Part shown: positions 28,668 to 37,136 of the stretch, piece by piece
How positions within the stretch are numbered: the first letter of the stretch is position 1
Layout of the letters: the number at the start of each line of letters is the position of its first letter
From: Kitasatospora herbaricolor
Lineage (GTDB): Bacteria; Actinomycetota; Actinomycetes; Streptomycetales; Streptomycetaceae
Length of the DNA: 64,000 nt
NCBI RefSeq assembly: GCF_030813695.1
Contig: NZ_JAUSVA010000002.1
Coordinates: 434,001 to 498,000, forward strand
Direction of reading: 5' to 3'
Notes under the pieces: generated by a model
Databases searched by the model: none
What the model saw: the letters and a program-made list of their open reading frames with translations, nothing else
What the model was told of the DNA's origin: nothing
Made by a program: the position numbers and the translations under genes

Positions 28668-28697
28668 TTGTCAAGAAAGCTTTGGCGGCACTATAAA
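28668..28697 (+). promoter_or_regulatory. strong housekeeping-type promoter for hsp20
   Basis: TTGTCA (28668-28673), 18-nt spacer, TATAAA (28692-28697): the best consensus promoter in the window, about 100 nt before the Hsp20 start. The overlapping CTTGTCAAG is a small near-palindrome. No RheA operator and no HspR-type HAIR repeat is present. Confidence 0.7.
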
Positions 28698-28796
28698 TTT
28701 CTCGTCGAGGTGCCAGGCGGGAACGCGGCCGGAAGGCCCGGCGCCATGCCGCCGTGGGCACCCGTGACCGTTCACGACTGTGAGGAGCTGATCCCC

Positions 28797-29228
28797 TTGC
28801 TGATGCGCACCGACTCCCTGCGCGGACTGCGCGACCTCGACCGGCTTACCCAGCAGCTGGTCGGCACCGCGTCCCAGCCGGCGGGCATGCCGCTGGTCGC
28901 CTACCGCGACGGCGAGGTGTTCGTGCTGCGCCTGGACCTGCCGGGCATCGACCCGGAGACCATCGACCTGGATGTGGAACGCAACGTCCTGACCGTGCGG
29001 GCCGGACGCCCGTCCCAGCTGCCGGAGGGCGCGGAGGTGCTGGCGGACGAGCGGGTACTGGGGCGCTTCTCCCGCCAGGTGTTCCTGGGCGACGCGCTGG
29101 ACACCGACCGGATCGAAGCCGACTACGACCAGGGCGTGCTGAGCGTGCGCGTGCCGGTCAGCGAGAAGGCCCGCCCCCGCAAGATCACCATCACGGCCAA
29201 GGCCGAGCGCGAGGCCATCACGACCTGA
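28797..29228 (+). CDS. Hsp20 small heat shock protein, divergent copy
   Basis: 143 residues from TTG 28797 (GAGGAG nine bases upstream); this start gives MLMRTDS, matching the MLMRTDPF start of the other two copies. Core: [77 protein letters not shown]. Clearly more diverged than the HSP18-type pair and with its own promoter, so it is probably regulated differently. Confidence 0.9.
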   Translation: MLMRTDSLRGLRDLDRLTQQLVGTASQPAGMPLVAYRDGEVFVLRLDLPGIDPETIDLDVERNVLTVRAGRPSQLPEGAEVLADERVLGRFSRQVFLGDALDTDRIEADYDQGVLSVRVPVSEKARPRKITITAKAEREAITT

Positions 29229-29726
29229 GCGCGCGGTGCGGCCGGGACGCCAGTCCCCGTCCAGGTCGCACCCCAACCCTTGGCGTGTCACCCCGGTCGC
29301 CCCCCTGCCGGGCTGCCGGGCTGCCGCTCGAGGCTGCCGCGCTGGCAGACCGCCGCGCTCCCCCGGGGCGTCGCCTGTCCGACGCCGCCGGGCGCGGCAC
29401 AGCCTCTCGGCGCGGGCCCGGGCGTAACCCCCACTGGTCCGGGCCCGCGCGGACGGGCCACAAGAGGGCGGCCGGCGTGGCCCGCCGTCGGCCGTCCCGC
29501 GCCCGCACCCTGGGGCGGGCGCGTTCGCGGCAGGGAGGGCGCACGGTTGGCCCATGGGCATCGTGGTGCTGTTGGAGCTGGTCGACCCGCTGGACGCGCT
29601 CCCCCGGGAGGGGGCGGCGATCCGGTCGATGCCATTTCGGTGCGCCGGGTCCACGCCGCTCCCTCGGCTCCGGACGCCCCCGGCAACCCGGGGGCGCTGA
29701 CCGTGTGCAAAATAGACACCGCGACC
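29229..29726. other. noncoding stretch
   Basis: No supported gene. ATG 29553 opens a short frame (MGIVVLLELVDPLDALPREG) that decays downstream; possible debris. Confidence 0.3.
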
Positions 29727-29831
29727 ATGGCAGACCGGTGGAGACCGCAGCGGCAGGGGCAGGGCTGGTGTCCGCCGCGCTGGGCCGGATATGTCTACCT
29801 GACCTGCGATGCCGCCGCCCGCGCCTTGTGA
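29727..29831 (+). CDS. possible 34-residue protein with WRP...GWCPPxW motif
   Basis: ATG 29727: MADRWRPQRQGQGWCPPRWA, then GYVYLTCDAAARAL. A - strand stretch at about 40975-41085 has the related string DRWRPGRGWCPPCW, so this may be a small conserved unit. No clear ribosome site. It overlaps the end of the pseudogene on the other strand. Confidence 0.3.
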   Translation: MADRWRPQRQGQGWCPPRWAGYVYLTCDAAARAL

Positions 29832-30103
29832 CCCGGCCGTACTGCGGGCCGGGCCTGTCGGGCATCCGGGAGGCGGCCGCCGTGCTGACCGGTGGCATCG
29901 AGGGCGTCGCGCAGGGCGGGAAGGTCCGTGATGGCTGCCTGCTCGGCGAAACGTGCCAGCAGCCGGCGCAGGACCCGCTCGTCCCGGTCTCACACGGCTT
30001 CGGCGATGGCCGCAGCCAGTGACGCCTGGGCATGGGGGTCGGGAGTGCGCGCCGCCGCGCGGCCTGGCCCTCCTGGTGCGGCTGCGGCGACCGGCCGCTC
30101 CAC
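29795..30103 (-). pseudogene. small helical protein, copy with premature stop
   Basis: Same family as 16391-16615. Reading from GTG 30103, ASLAAAIAEAV is followed by TGA (29992-29990) where the family has Arg (CGA), then the frame continues undisturbed: DRDERVLRRLLARFAEQA, ITDLPALRDALDAT, to TAG 29797-29795. One C-to-T change explains the stop. It lies beside copy 2 of the long noncoding element, as 16391-16615 lies beside copy 1. Confidence 0.7.
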
Positions 30104-30958
30104 CCGTTGCGGGGCGCAGATTACCTCCCTAGCCGGAATTGAAAAATCTGTGCCCGCTGGAGTAGACATTGCCGCGCGCACCGTGGCTAGTGTTTCTCTC
30201 GTAGACAGCAGTCGAGCGGTACCCGCCAGACACGAACTGGCGGGCAGTAGTACGGAAGTTCGCAGGTTGGCACGGTTGCAGAGCCCTGAAGTCAGGTTTG
30301 ATGCAGTAAGGCGACAGGGCCGGTGGCCGGGCCGGGCGGCCCGCAGGCATCAGGGGCCACCGACCAGCGGTACCGCGGTTCAGCAGGAGCGGTACCCGTA
30401 GGTGAAGCTGAGTCGAGCGGTACCGGCAGTCGCAGTTCGCGGTATCCCGGTGAAGGCGCCCAGACTGCGGGCGCGCGTGCCGGGAGTCCAGCGGTGGGGT
30501 TCCAAGCCGAGCAGGTCGAGCACGACGGGCGACGGGGCTGACTGCCGGATCCGGCGGGACCATCAGGGACCGCCACGACAGTACCAGGTAGTTGGCACGA
30601 CCAAGCAGTTCGCAGTACCGCAGTACCCGTGTGAGCAGTACCAAGCAGGTTGCAGTACAAGCCAGTTGGAAGTACCCGCAGTTCGCAGTAACCGGCCAGT
30701 ACAGAGGATGGATGGAGGGACAGCGCGCCATCAGGATCGCCCGGCCCGTGAGGAATCATCCCGGGCGGACTCCGTAGACCCCAAGGCAAGGACGGTGGTT
30801 TCCGGTCACGCATACGCGATCCCCGCACGCACCCTCCCCCGCGGCGGTGCGGACATAAGGAACCCGGCCCCAGAGCCGGTAGATGGTGTCGGGGCCCCGG
30901 GAGCCGCTATGGCCCGGGGCCCCTCAGCGCGTCCCCCGACACAACAAGAAGAGGTGCA
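30104..30958 (+). promoter_or_regulatory. long conserved noncoding element, copy 2, with GGTACC/AGTACC array
   Basis: Inverted relative of 15580-16390, again between a small helical-protein gene and a MerR gene. Shares the identical 42-bp block (30788-30829) and the block at 30188-30206. Between 30218 and 30703 it holds GGTACC at 30218, 30369, 30391 and 30419, and AGTACC at 30580, 30614, 30622, 30637 and 30671, with variants (AGTACA at 30654 and 30698, AGTAACC at 30687). Words such as CAGTTCGCAGTA recur. Copy 1 keeps only one GGTACC. A binding array for the MerR protein or a structured RNA is possible. Confidence 0.7.
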
Positions 30959-31306
30959 GTGACCACGGCAACCATCCGACCGCACACCCCCGACTCCCTC
31001 GACGACGACCACCCCGCTTACACCATGGGCCGCGCCGCCGAGATGACCGGCACCACCCCCGGCTTCCTACGCGCCCTCGGCGACCAGGGCCTCATCACCC
31101 CGCTGCGCTCGGACGACGGACACCGCCGCTTCTCCCGCTACCAGCTACGGATCGCCATGCGCGCCCGCGACCTCATCGACCAGGGCACCCCCATCGACGC
31201 CGCCTGCCGCATCATCATCCGCGAAGACCAGCTCGAAGAAGCCCTGCGCCTCAACGAACAGCTCCGCCGCACCGAGCACGGCCAGGAACCCGCAGCCCAC
31301 ACCTGA
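30959..31306 (+). CDS. MerR family transcriptional regulator
   Basis: 115 residues from GTG 30959 (GAAGAGG upstream, as in the paralogue at 15579). MerR-type winged helix: YTMGRAAEMTGTTPGFLRAL, LITPLRSDDGHRRFSRYQLR, RDLIDQGTPIDAACRII, and the helix EDQLEEALRLNEQLR. Nearly the same protein as 15196-15579, with the same upstream noncoding element, so both probably answer to the same signal. Confidence 0.88.
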   Translation: MTTATIRPHTPDSLDDDHPAYTMGRAAEMTGTTPGFLRALGDQGLITPLRSDDGHRRFSRYQLRIAMRARDLIDQGTPIDAACRIIIREDQLEEALRLNEQLRRTEHGQEPAAHT

Positions 31307-32039
31307 CCAATACACCAGGCCGACGAGACCGGCCCGCGGTGCAATCAGCCGCACACCGCAGGCCGCCCCGGACCCGAGCACCCCCGCGGCGCTCAGAGGC
31401 GGCCGACCGTTCTCCACCGGCACTGCTGGTCGACACCGTGCCTCACTGGCGCGGACCGGCCCTGGCGTCGCCTGCTACGGCGGCTCGCCGCCCCGCTGGA
31501 GTTCACACCCGGCGTGTTGTTCATCCGCTAGCGTTCAGCCCGGGTCATGACGCGTGCCCCGCGGCGTGGGCCGGACCGGACTCCCCCCGTGACCGGGCCG
31601 ATCCCACGCTCCCACCACCTCGACCGACAACCGCGAATGCCGGCCTTGGCGTTGTTCAGGGAGCGTGCAAGGCCCCCCGCAGTAACGTTCGCAGCGCAGG
31701 TTCCGACGCCGACTGCGGAGCGGCAGGTAGCCGCACCCGTCGCCGACACTTCTTACGGTTCAGCGAAGCGCTGCCGTCCCACTGGAGCCTGTGGCTGCCG
31801 CTGGCGGCAGAGGCGGATCCCCGGCCTCTACTACTACGGGGCCTGGTGCGAAGTGGCGGTGAGCGCCGTCCACGGCCCGAGCAGTTCGCTCGCTGCGCGC
31901 GTGTTGGCGGGCTCGGAACCGGTGGGAAGGGGGCGCGGCGCGTGGGCCGGTGGGTGCCGGGCTGGGTGGCGTCATGGGCATGAACGCCGTCGCCGTTCGG
32001 CCGATGGACGCGGACGCGGACGCGCGCCGGCGGGCGGTC
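31307..32039. other. noncoding stretch of about 0.7 kb
   Basis: No gene with start and ribosome site. Fragments such as RIPGLYYYGAWCEVAVSAV on the + strand near 31810-31870 look protein-like but isolated. Probably decayed sequence. Confidence 0.35.
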
Positions 32040-32417
32040 TCAGAGGGCGAGCAGGCCGACGGTGTGGCCGTCGTGGTCGACGACCGGCCACACGGCCAGG
32101 CCCCGGGCGCGCATGGCGACTGCCGCGGTGGCGGCGGGCATGTCAGGGGTGGCGAACGGGGCCCGGTCGAGGACGATGTCGCGTACCGGCGTCCGTGCGG
32201 TGCTCCGGGAGTGGGCCTGGAACGGCGCGAGCTGCCGCCGGGTCAGGAGGCCTGCGCAGCGGCCATCGTCGTCGCGAAGCAGGAGGTGGTCGGCCCCGGT
32301 GCCGTGCAGGATGTGGATCGCCACGTCGAGCATGACGTCGTCGCTGATCTGAAATTCGGCGTGCGTCATCAGGTCGCGGACCGTGGTGATGGCGGTGCGT
32401 TCGAGGGTGAGGGTCAC
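32040..32417 (-). CDS. CBS domain protein
   Basis: 125 residues holding one pair of CBS motifs: VRDLMTHAEFQISDDVMLDV, HLLLRDDDGRCAGLLTRRQL, VRDIVLDRAPFATPDMPAAT, and WPVVDHDGHTVGLLAL. CBS pairs bind adenosine nucleotides and act as energy sensors. Stand-alone form, as seen in many actinomycete stress clusters. GTG 32417 start. Confidence 0.88.
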   Translation of the reverse strand: MTLTLERTAITTVRDLMTHAEFQISDDVMLDVAIHILHGTGADHLLLRDDDGRCAGLLTRRQLAPFQAHSRSTARTPVRDIVLDRAPFATPDMPAATAAVAMRARGLAVWPVVDHDGHTVGLLAL

Positions 32418-32528
32418 GGGCGGACTCCTTGGGGGCGCTTCCGCCGGGGCCGGCGGTGGTCAGGGCACTGACGACGGCGGGCCCAGTGAGCCCGGACCGC
32501 GGCGGCGGTCCGGGCCCACGCCTGGGTT

Positions 32529-34070
32529 CTAGGCGGCGAGGGCGACGCGCCTGGGTGCCCGGCGACGGCCGGAGGAGCCCTGGCCGACGCGGCCTACGCC
32601 GGCCGTGCCGGTGTCACCGCCGGCGTAGGCGGGGCGGCTGCGGCGGTTGCGGCTCGTGGACGGGCTGCGGCGCGGGCGTTCGACGACGGGGGCCGCGATC
32701 ACGGTGGGGATGCCGGTGGGCACCCGGGCACCGGTGATGCGGGCCAGGTCCTCGTCGCCGGCGCTGACCCTGGTGGTGACGGGGGTGATGGCGGCGGTGG
32801 TCATCATCCGGGCCATCTCGCGGCGCTGGTTGGGCAGGACCAGGGTGACGACGGTGCCGGACTCGCCCGCCCGGGCGGTGCGCCCGCCGCGGTGCAGGTA
32901 GTCCTTGTGGTCGTTCGGCGGGTCGAGGTTGACGACCAGGTCGAGCCCGTCGACGTGGATCCCGCGGGCGGCGACGTTGGTCGCGATCAGCGCCGTCACC
33001 TGGCCGGTGCGGAACTGCTCCAGAGTGCGGGTGCGCTGCGGCTGGGACTTGCCACCGTGCAGGGCCGCGGCCTTCACCCCGTTGGCGAGCAGGTCCTCGA
33101 CCAGGCGGTCGGCGCCGTGCTTGGTGTCGATGAACATGATCACACCGCCGTCGCGGGAGGCGATGTGGGCGATCGTGGCGTTCTTGTCGAAGTTCTGCAC
33201 GTGGAGCACGTGGTGCTCCATGGTGCTGACCGCCCCGGCGGACGGGTCGACCGAGTGGGTGACCGGATCCTTGAGGAAACGGCGCACCAGGCGGTCGACG
33301 TTGCGGTCCAGGGTCGCGGAGAACAGCATCGTCTGGCAGCCCTCGGCCACCTGGTCGAGCAGTTCGGTGACCTGCGGCAGGAAGCCCATGTCGGCCATCT
33401 GGTCGGCCTCGTCGAGCACCGTGATGCCGACCCCGTCGAGCTGGCAGTCGCCGCGCTGGATCAGGTCCTTGAGCCGGCCGGGGGTGGCGACCACGACCTC
33501 CGCCCCCTGGTTCAGGGCGTGGGCCTGGCGGCCGATCGACATCCCGCCGACCACCGTCGCCATGCGCAGCCGCACCGCGTGGGCGTAGGGGGTGAGGGCG
33601 TCGGTGACCTGCTGGGCGAGCTCACGGGTGGGGACCAGGACCAGGGCGAGCGGGCGGCGGGGTTCGGCGCGCTGTCCGGCGGTGCGGGCCAGCACGGCCA
33701 GACCGAACGCGATGGTCTTGCCGGAACCGGTGCGGCCTCGTCCGAGGACATTGCGGCCGGCGAGCGAGTTCGGCAGCGTGGCGGCCTGGATCGGGAACGG
33801 CGTGGTGACGCCCTGGCGGGTCAGCACCGACAGCAGCGCCTTGGGCATCTCCAGCTCGTCGAACGCTTCGACGGCCGGCAGCGCCGGAGTGGTACTCACC
33901 GGCATCGCGAACTCCCCCTGTACATTGACGCCCTGACGGCTGGTCCGTCCGGACGAGTGCCGGCCGCCGCCGGAGGGCCGGTCACCGTAGAAGGAGCTGC
34001 CGCCGGAGCGGGAGGAGGCCAAGGAGCGGGAGTTGGCGTTCTGGTACGCGGAGCGACTGGAGCGGTTCAT
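32529..34070 (-). CDS. DEAD-box RNA helicase
   Basis: 513 residues. A Ser/Arg-rich N-terminal part (NRSSRSAYQNANSRSLASSR) precedes the helicase core: Q motif (PFPIQAATLP), motif I GRGRTGSGKT, Ia PTRELAQQ, II DEAD in VLDEADQMADM, III SAT, and the C-terminal lobe with ALHGGKSQPQR, TNVAARGIHVDG and HRGGRTARAG. The basic tail is Arg/Gly-rich. It unwinds RNA duplexes and often works in cold adaptation; a cold shock gene lies just upstream on the same strand. ATG 34070 has AGGAAGG upstream. A degraded second copy lies at about 38055-38420. Confidence 0.92.
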   Translation of the reverse strand: MNRSSRSAYQNANSRSLASSRSGGSSFYGDRPSGGGRHSSGRTSRQGVNVQGEFAMPVSTTPALPAVEAFDELEMPKALLSVLTRQGVTTPFPIQAATLPNSLAGRNVLGRGRTGSGKTIAFGLAVLARTAGQRAEPRRPLALVLVPTRELAQQVTDALTPYAHAVRLRMATVVGGMSIGRQAHALNQGAEVVVATPGRLKDLIQRGDCQLDGVGITVLDEADQMADMGFLPQVTELLDQVAEGCQTMLFSATLDRNVDRLVRRFLKDPVTHSVDPSAGAVSTMEHHVLHVQNFDKNATIAHIASRDGGVIMFIDTKHGADRLVEDLLANGVKAAALHGGKSQPQRTRTLEQFRTGQVTALIATNVAARGIHVDGLDLVVNLDPPNDHKDYLHRGGRTARAGESGTVVTLVLPNQRREMARMMTTAAITPVTTRVSAGDEDLARITGARVPTGIPTVIAAPVVERPRRSPSTSRNRRSRPAYAGGDTGTAGVGRVGQGSSGRRRAPRRVALAA

Positions 34071-34360
34071 GGGAAACCTTCCTGGGCGGCACGTCGCGAG
34101 GCGGCTCCGCAGCGCGGGGCGCCGGCAGGAGATCGCGAGGGAACGGGCCGAAAGTATGGAGCGGGGCGTGGACGGTGAAACCGTGCGGCACGTCACCTCA
34201 GGTCCGCGCTCACCGCGGGGCGGGAGCGGAGAGCCTCGAACCGTGGGTGTCACGGCAGGGCGCCGATCCGGACGCGGCGCTGTGCGTCTCGCGTGGGGAC
34301 GGCCGCCGGTGGCGGAGCCAGGGGGCCTGAACGGCCGGGGACTGCGCGTGGCGCAATGCC

Positions 34361-34403
34361 GAGGGGCCCGCACCGGGCATCATGTACGCGGTGCGGGCCC
34401 CTC
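34361..34403 (-). terminator. terminator after cold shock gene 1
   Basis: GAGGGGCCCGCACC / GGTGCGGGCCCCTC, 14-bp perfect stem with a 15-nt loop, between the cold shock gene and the helicase. The cold shock gene 2 has an equivalent hairpin at 38637-38680. Confidence 0.85.
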
Positions 34404-34432
34404 GCTACCAGGCGGGTGCCGTGGCAGAAAAA

Positions 34433-34636
34433 CTACAGCGGACGAATGTTCTCGGCCTGCGGGCCCTTCTGGCCCTGCGTGACGTCGAACTCGACCTTCT
34501 GGCCCTCGAGCAGCTCACGGAAGCCGTTGGCATTGATGTTCGAGTAGTGGGCGAAGACGTCGGGGCCGCCACCCTCCTGCTCGATGAAGCCGAAGCCCTT
34601 TTCCGCGTTGAACCACTTCACAGTGCCATTAGCCAT
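34433..34636 (-). CDS. cspA: cold shock protein
   Basis: 67 residues: [20 protein letters not shown] with RNP1 (KGFGFIE) and RNP2 (DVFAHYS), ending in [10 protein letters not shown]. Binds single-stranded nucleic acid as an RNA chaperone. A purine-rich ribosome site lies before ATG 34636. The leader from about 34800 to 34637 is similar to that of the second copy and contains a tiny ORF; see findings. Confidence 0.95.
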   Translation of the reverse strand: MANGTVKWFNAEKGFGFIEQEGGGPDVFAHYSNINANGFRELLEGQKVEFDVTQGQKGPQAENIRPL

Positions 34637-34810
34637 AAAAAAATCTCCTTCAAGGGGCTGTCCGAAGCACACACAGTGCGGGCTCCGAGTCGCCGCGATG
34701 AGCACCCACCCGGGGAAGAGCCGGGAAACAAAAAGGCGCCTGCGAAACATCAGCAGGCGCACACAAAGTTCATGGGAACCACTACTGCAACTAACGAGAC
34801 TCTAGCAGGC
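34637..34810 (-). promoter_or_regulatory. cold shock gene leader with tiny ORF and hairpin
   Basis: TAGAGT near 34803-34798 is a likely -10 box, also present in copy 2. An ATG about 30 nt further opens MNFVCAC followed by a stop. GCGCCTGC / GCAGGCGC forms a hairpin at about 34737-34760. The leader of over 100 nt fits temperature-controlled csp mRNAs. Confidence 0.45.
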
Positions 34811-35156
34811 CCAGGCCCGCCACAGGTAGATATTTCGCCCCCGGCTCAGCGGAACCCCCTTCCGCGGGGCCCCGGCCGCGAAGCGACCGGACCGCCAACA
34901 CGGCTGGCGAGGAGCCTGGTTGGGCGTGCGCGCCTGCCCTTTCGGTGCCGACCGCCGGTCCTCCCCGGGAGCGGAGAGTCGCGCGGGACCCGAGCGCCCG
35001 CCCTCCCCGCGGCATACCCGCGAAAGCGACGCACCACGCCCACCGGCGCGATCCGAGACCGTTGCGGACGGCTTGCGCGAAATTCCTGCCGCAGCTCCGA
35101 AATCGAGTGCGCCGAACAAGGCCCGATCCCGCGATTTTCGGCGCATACTGCAGGGA
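34811..35156. other. noncoding stretch between cold shock gene and small protein gene
   Basis: No gene assigned. Confidence 0.35.
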
Positions 35157-35384
35157 ATGACGAAATCTGCAGCAGTCCGCCGCGTCCTGCCCACCAGCCC
35201 CTTCAAGGTCCGGCTCGAAGCGCCGCGCAAGCACTTCGCCGTCGGCGACCGCGTCACCCACGACCAGTACGGTCTCGGCCGGGCCATCGGGGTCGAAGGT
35301 GACGGCGACATCGCGGTGCTCGTCGACTTCGGATCGCGGCGGGAACGTATCACCCAGCCCTATGCCGCGATGTTCAGACTTTGA
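35157..35384 (+). CDS. small conserved protein, SH3-like
   Basis: 75 residues from ATG 35157. The core APRKHFAVGDRVTHDQYGLG, then RAIGVEGDGDIAVLVDFGS and ERITQPYAAMFRL, fits small SH3-like beta-barrel domains (a VGDRVxHxxYGxG turn is also seen in CarD- and UvrD-tail-type domains). Widespread in Streptomyces; a nucleic-acid or RNA polymerase contact is possible but not shown. Confidence 0.75.
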   Translation: MTKSAAVRRVLPTSPFKVRLEAPRKHFAVGDRVTHDQYGLGRAIGVEGDGDIAVLVDFGSRRERITQPYAAMFRL

Positions 35385-35603
35385 CCCAGGACGCACGCGG
35401 TTCCCAGCCGGGAACACTGCAGTGCACACGGTGCGCCCCTGGACCGACGCGCCAGTGCGCCGTCCAGGGGACGCACGCCCCGGCCAGGTCGAACGGGCAT
35501 CCGCCGATCCGGCTCCGGAGTCTCACCTGCAATGGCCGGAAAGACATGTGACGATCCGCCGTTGACTGCCGGCAGCGGGCTGGGCAGGCGATAGACTCCG
35601 CGC

Positions 35604-36008
35604 GTGGATGACAAACATCTGTTTGAGTCCGTCTGTGCCGTGCTCTCCCTCCGAGGGTTCGAGCCGGCACCGCCCCATGCCGCCGGGCTCTCCGCCCGGC
35701 AGCGTCCGGGAACCGGCCTGGTGCTGACATGGAGTCCGGGCCAGGACCTGATCGGACCCACCCTCCACGCCTGCCCGCATCCCGCCGACGCCGGCGGGCG
35801 CACCGAGTTCCGCGGCATCCGCAGCGCGCTCATACTGGCCCTGTCGGAGATCCTCGGCGCTGCGGGCTTCACCGTCACCCCTCTCGGAGTCGACCTGCTC
35901 GTCACCGCCGGCCCGCACGATCCGGGCGCCGCCCCGGCCCTCACGGCTGCTCCCACCTGCCCTGCACCGCGGCGCAGCCGACCGGCACGTCAGGTCGCCG
36001 CCGCGTAG
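35604..36008 (+). CDS. conserved hypothetical protein, paralogue of 16685-17074
   Basis: 134 residues. It contains LFESVCAVLSLRGFEPAPP, GLVLTWSPGQDLIGP, GIRSALILALSEILGAAGFT and DLLVTAG, the same order as in the protein at 16685-17074 (GVLIAWHP, GLRQVLTTAIGQVLHDAGYL, LLVTG). The Pro/Arg-rich tail differs. Function unknown. Confidence 0.7.
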   Translation: MDDKHLFESVCAVLSLRGFEPAPPHAAGLSARQRPGTGLVLTWSPGQDLIGPTLHACPHPADAGGRTEFRGIRSALILALSEILGAAGFTVTPLGVDLLVTAGPHDPGAAPALTAAPTCPAPRRSRPARQVAAA

Positions 36009-36100
36009 CCCCCGGCCGCGCGGCCGGCGCGAGGTCCGTGGCCGCCATGACCGCTGCCCAGGCCTGTGGGTCCCGGAGGCAATGTCCTATTCTGGTGGGC

Positions 36101-36463
36101 ATGTCGAACCCTGACGGGCTGCTCGTCGACATCGCGGCGATGGTCGAGTCCGAGCACAGCAACCAGATGTCCCTGACCGTGGTGGTCCCCGGAGCGGTGA
36201 TCACCGGCAGACTTGCCCCGGTGACCCTGTGGTGGGAGCGGGTGGCGGAGGTCCTCCAGGCCTCGGAGCACCTGAAGCCGTTCGCCGGCCTCTTCGCCCC
36301 GCCCCGCGACGGCCCGCCCGCACGGCCGACCCACCTGCACCTCCACCGGGCGAAGATCCTTCAGGGCGACTTCGCACTGCCCCACACCGGCGGCATGTAC
36401 CGCATCGCCATCGAAGACATCAGCAGCTGGACCATCGGCGACCTCAGCTACTCCGACACCTGA
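36101..36463 (+). CDS. GvpU-like protein
   Basis: 120 residues from ATG 36101. QMSLTVVVPGAVITGRLAPV, LHLHRAKILQGDFALPHTGG and YRIAIEDISSWTIGDLSYS match the layout of the gas vesicle accessory protein GvpU (beta-rich domain with an IHLxDA-type strand and a final LGxLS strand). No other gas vesicle gene is in the window. It may be a stand-alone stress protein of the same fold. Confidence 0.6.
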   Translation: MSNPDGLLVDIAAMVESEHSNQMSLTVVVPGAVITGRLAPVTLWWERVAEVLQASEHLKPFAGLFAPPRDGPPARPTHLHLHRAKILQGDFALPHTGGMYRIAIEDISSWTIGDLSYSDT

Positions 36464-36599
36464 CAGCTACGGCAGGCCCCATAGCCTTCCGGCGTGGCAT
36501 CGTACGTCCCCGCACCAGGGAGTCGCCGAGCGTTGAGCGGGGCAGGGCGGGGCGTGGCGTACGCCTGATCAGCTTTGACGGGCACTCCTGCCATCCGGC

Positions 36600-36960
36600 C
36601 CCGTCATCGACCTCCCTGCCGCTTGGTCGTCGGGTGGGCCACCGGCGACCACCTGCGGACCGGGCTCGTCGTCGACGCCCTGCCCACCGCCTCCCACCAG
36701 CGGTGCCCGAAGGGCCCGGTCATCTCGGCTGCAGGTCGGCCGCATCGGACAACGCCCTTGCCCGGTCCTTCTTCGCCGCCTTCAAAAGGGACTTGGCCAG
36801 CGACCGGATCGGCTCGGCCGGACAGCGGCCGGACTGCGGTCTTCGAGTAGATCGAGAGCCGGTACGACGTATGAAGGCTGCACAGCAGCCTCAACGACCG
36901 CAGTCGCGCCGAGTGCGTGACCGTCCCCTCCACCCGGCCACCACAACGATGGTCTCCGTC
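36600..36960 (+). pseudogene. IS3-family transposase remnant
   Basis: Pieces of the integrase catalytic domain are spread over two frames: LVVGWATGDHLRTGLVVDAL, then SDNALARSFFAAFKRDLASD and a VDREPVRRM-like segment where a functional copy has VFEYIEVWYN. Start, N-terminal OrfA and inverted repeats are not seen. The stretch 36964-37136 has no gene. Confidence 0.65.
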
Positions 36961-37136
36961 CGAGCGGAGCAAGATCACTCCCTTCTCCTGGCCCATCAGG
37001 CCACCTCGGCAACCTTCCGCAGCTCGGGGAACCTCTCACCCAGGAACGCGCGCCCATGTCCGTCTGTGTCCATCTCCGGGGTTGCGGCGACTGCTCAGGA
37101 TCTGGTCTCGACGCTAGTCTGTTTCGCGTGCGCAGT

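Noticed and set aside
28640..28690. HspR HAIR repeat before the third hsp20
   Set aside because: TTGAG and CTTGTCAAG are present but do not form CTTGAGT-N7-ACTCAAG.
30200..30705. CRISPR array in the GGTACC/AGTACC region
   Set aside because: Repeat units are only 6-12 nt with irregular spacing; no long repeats, spacers or cas genes.
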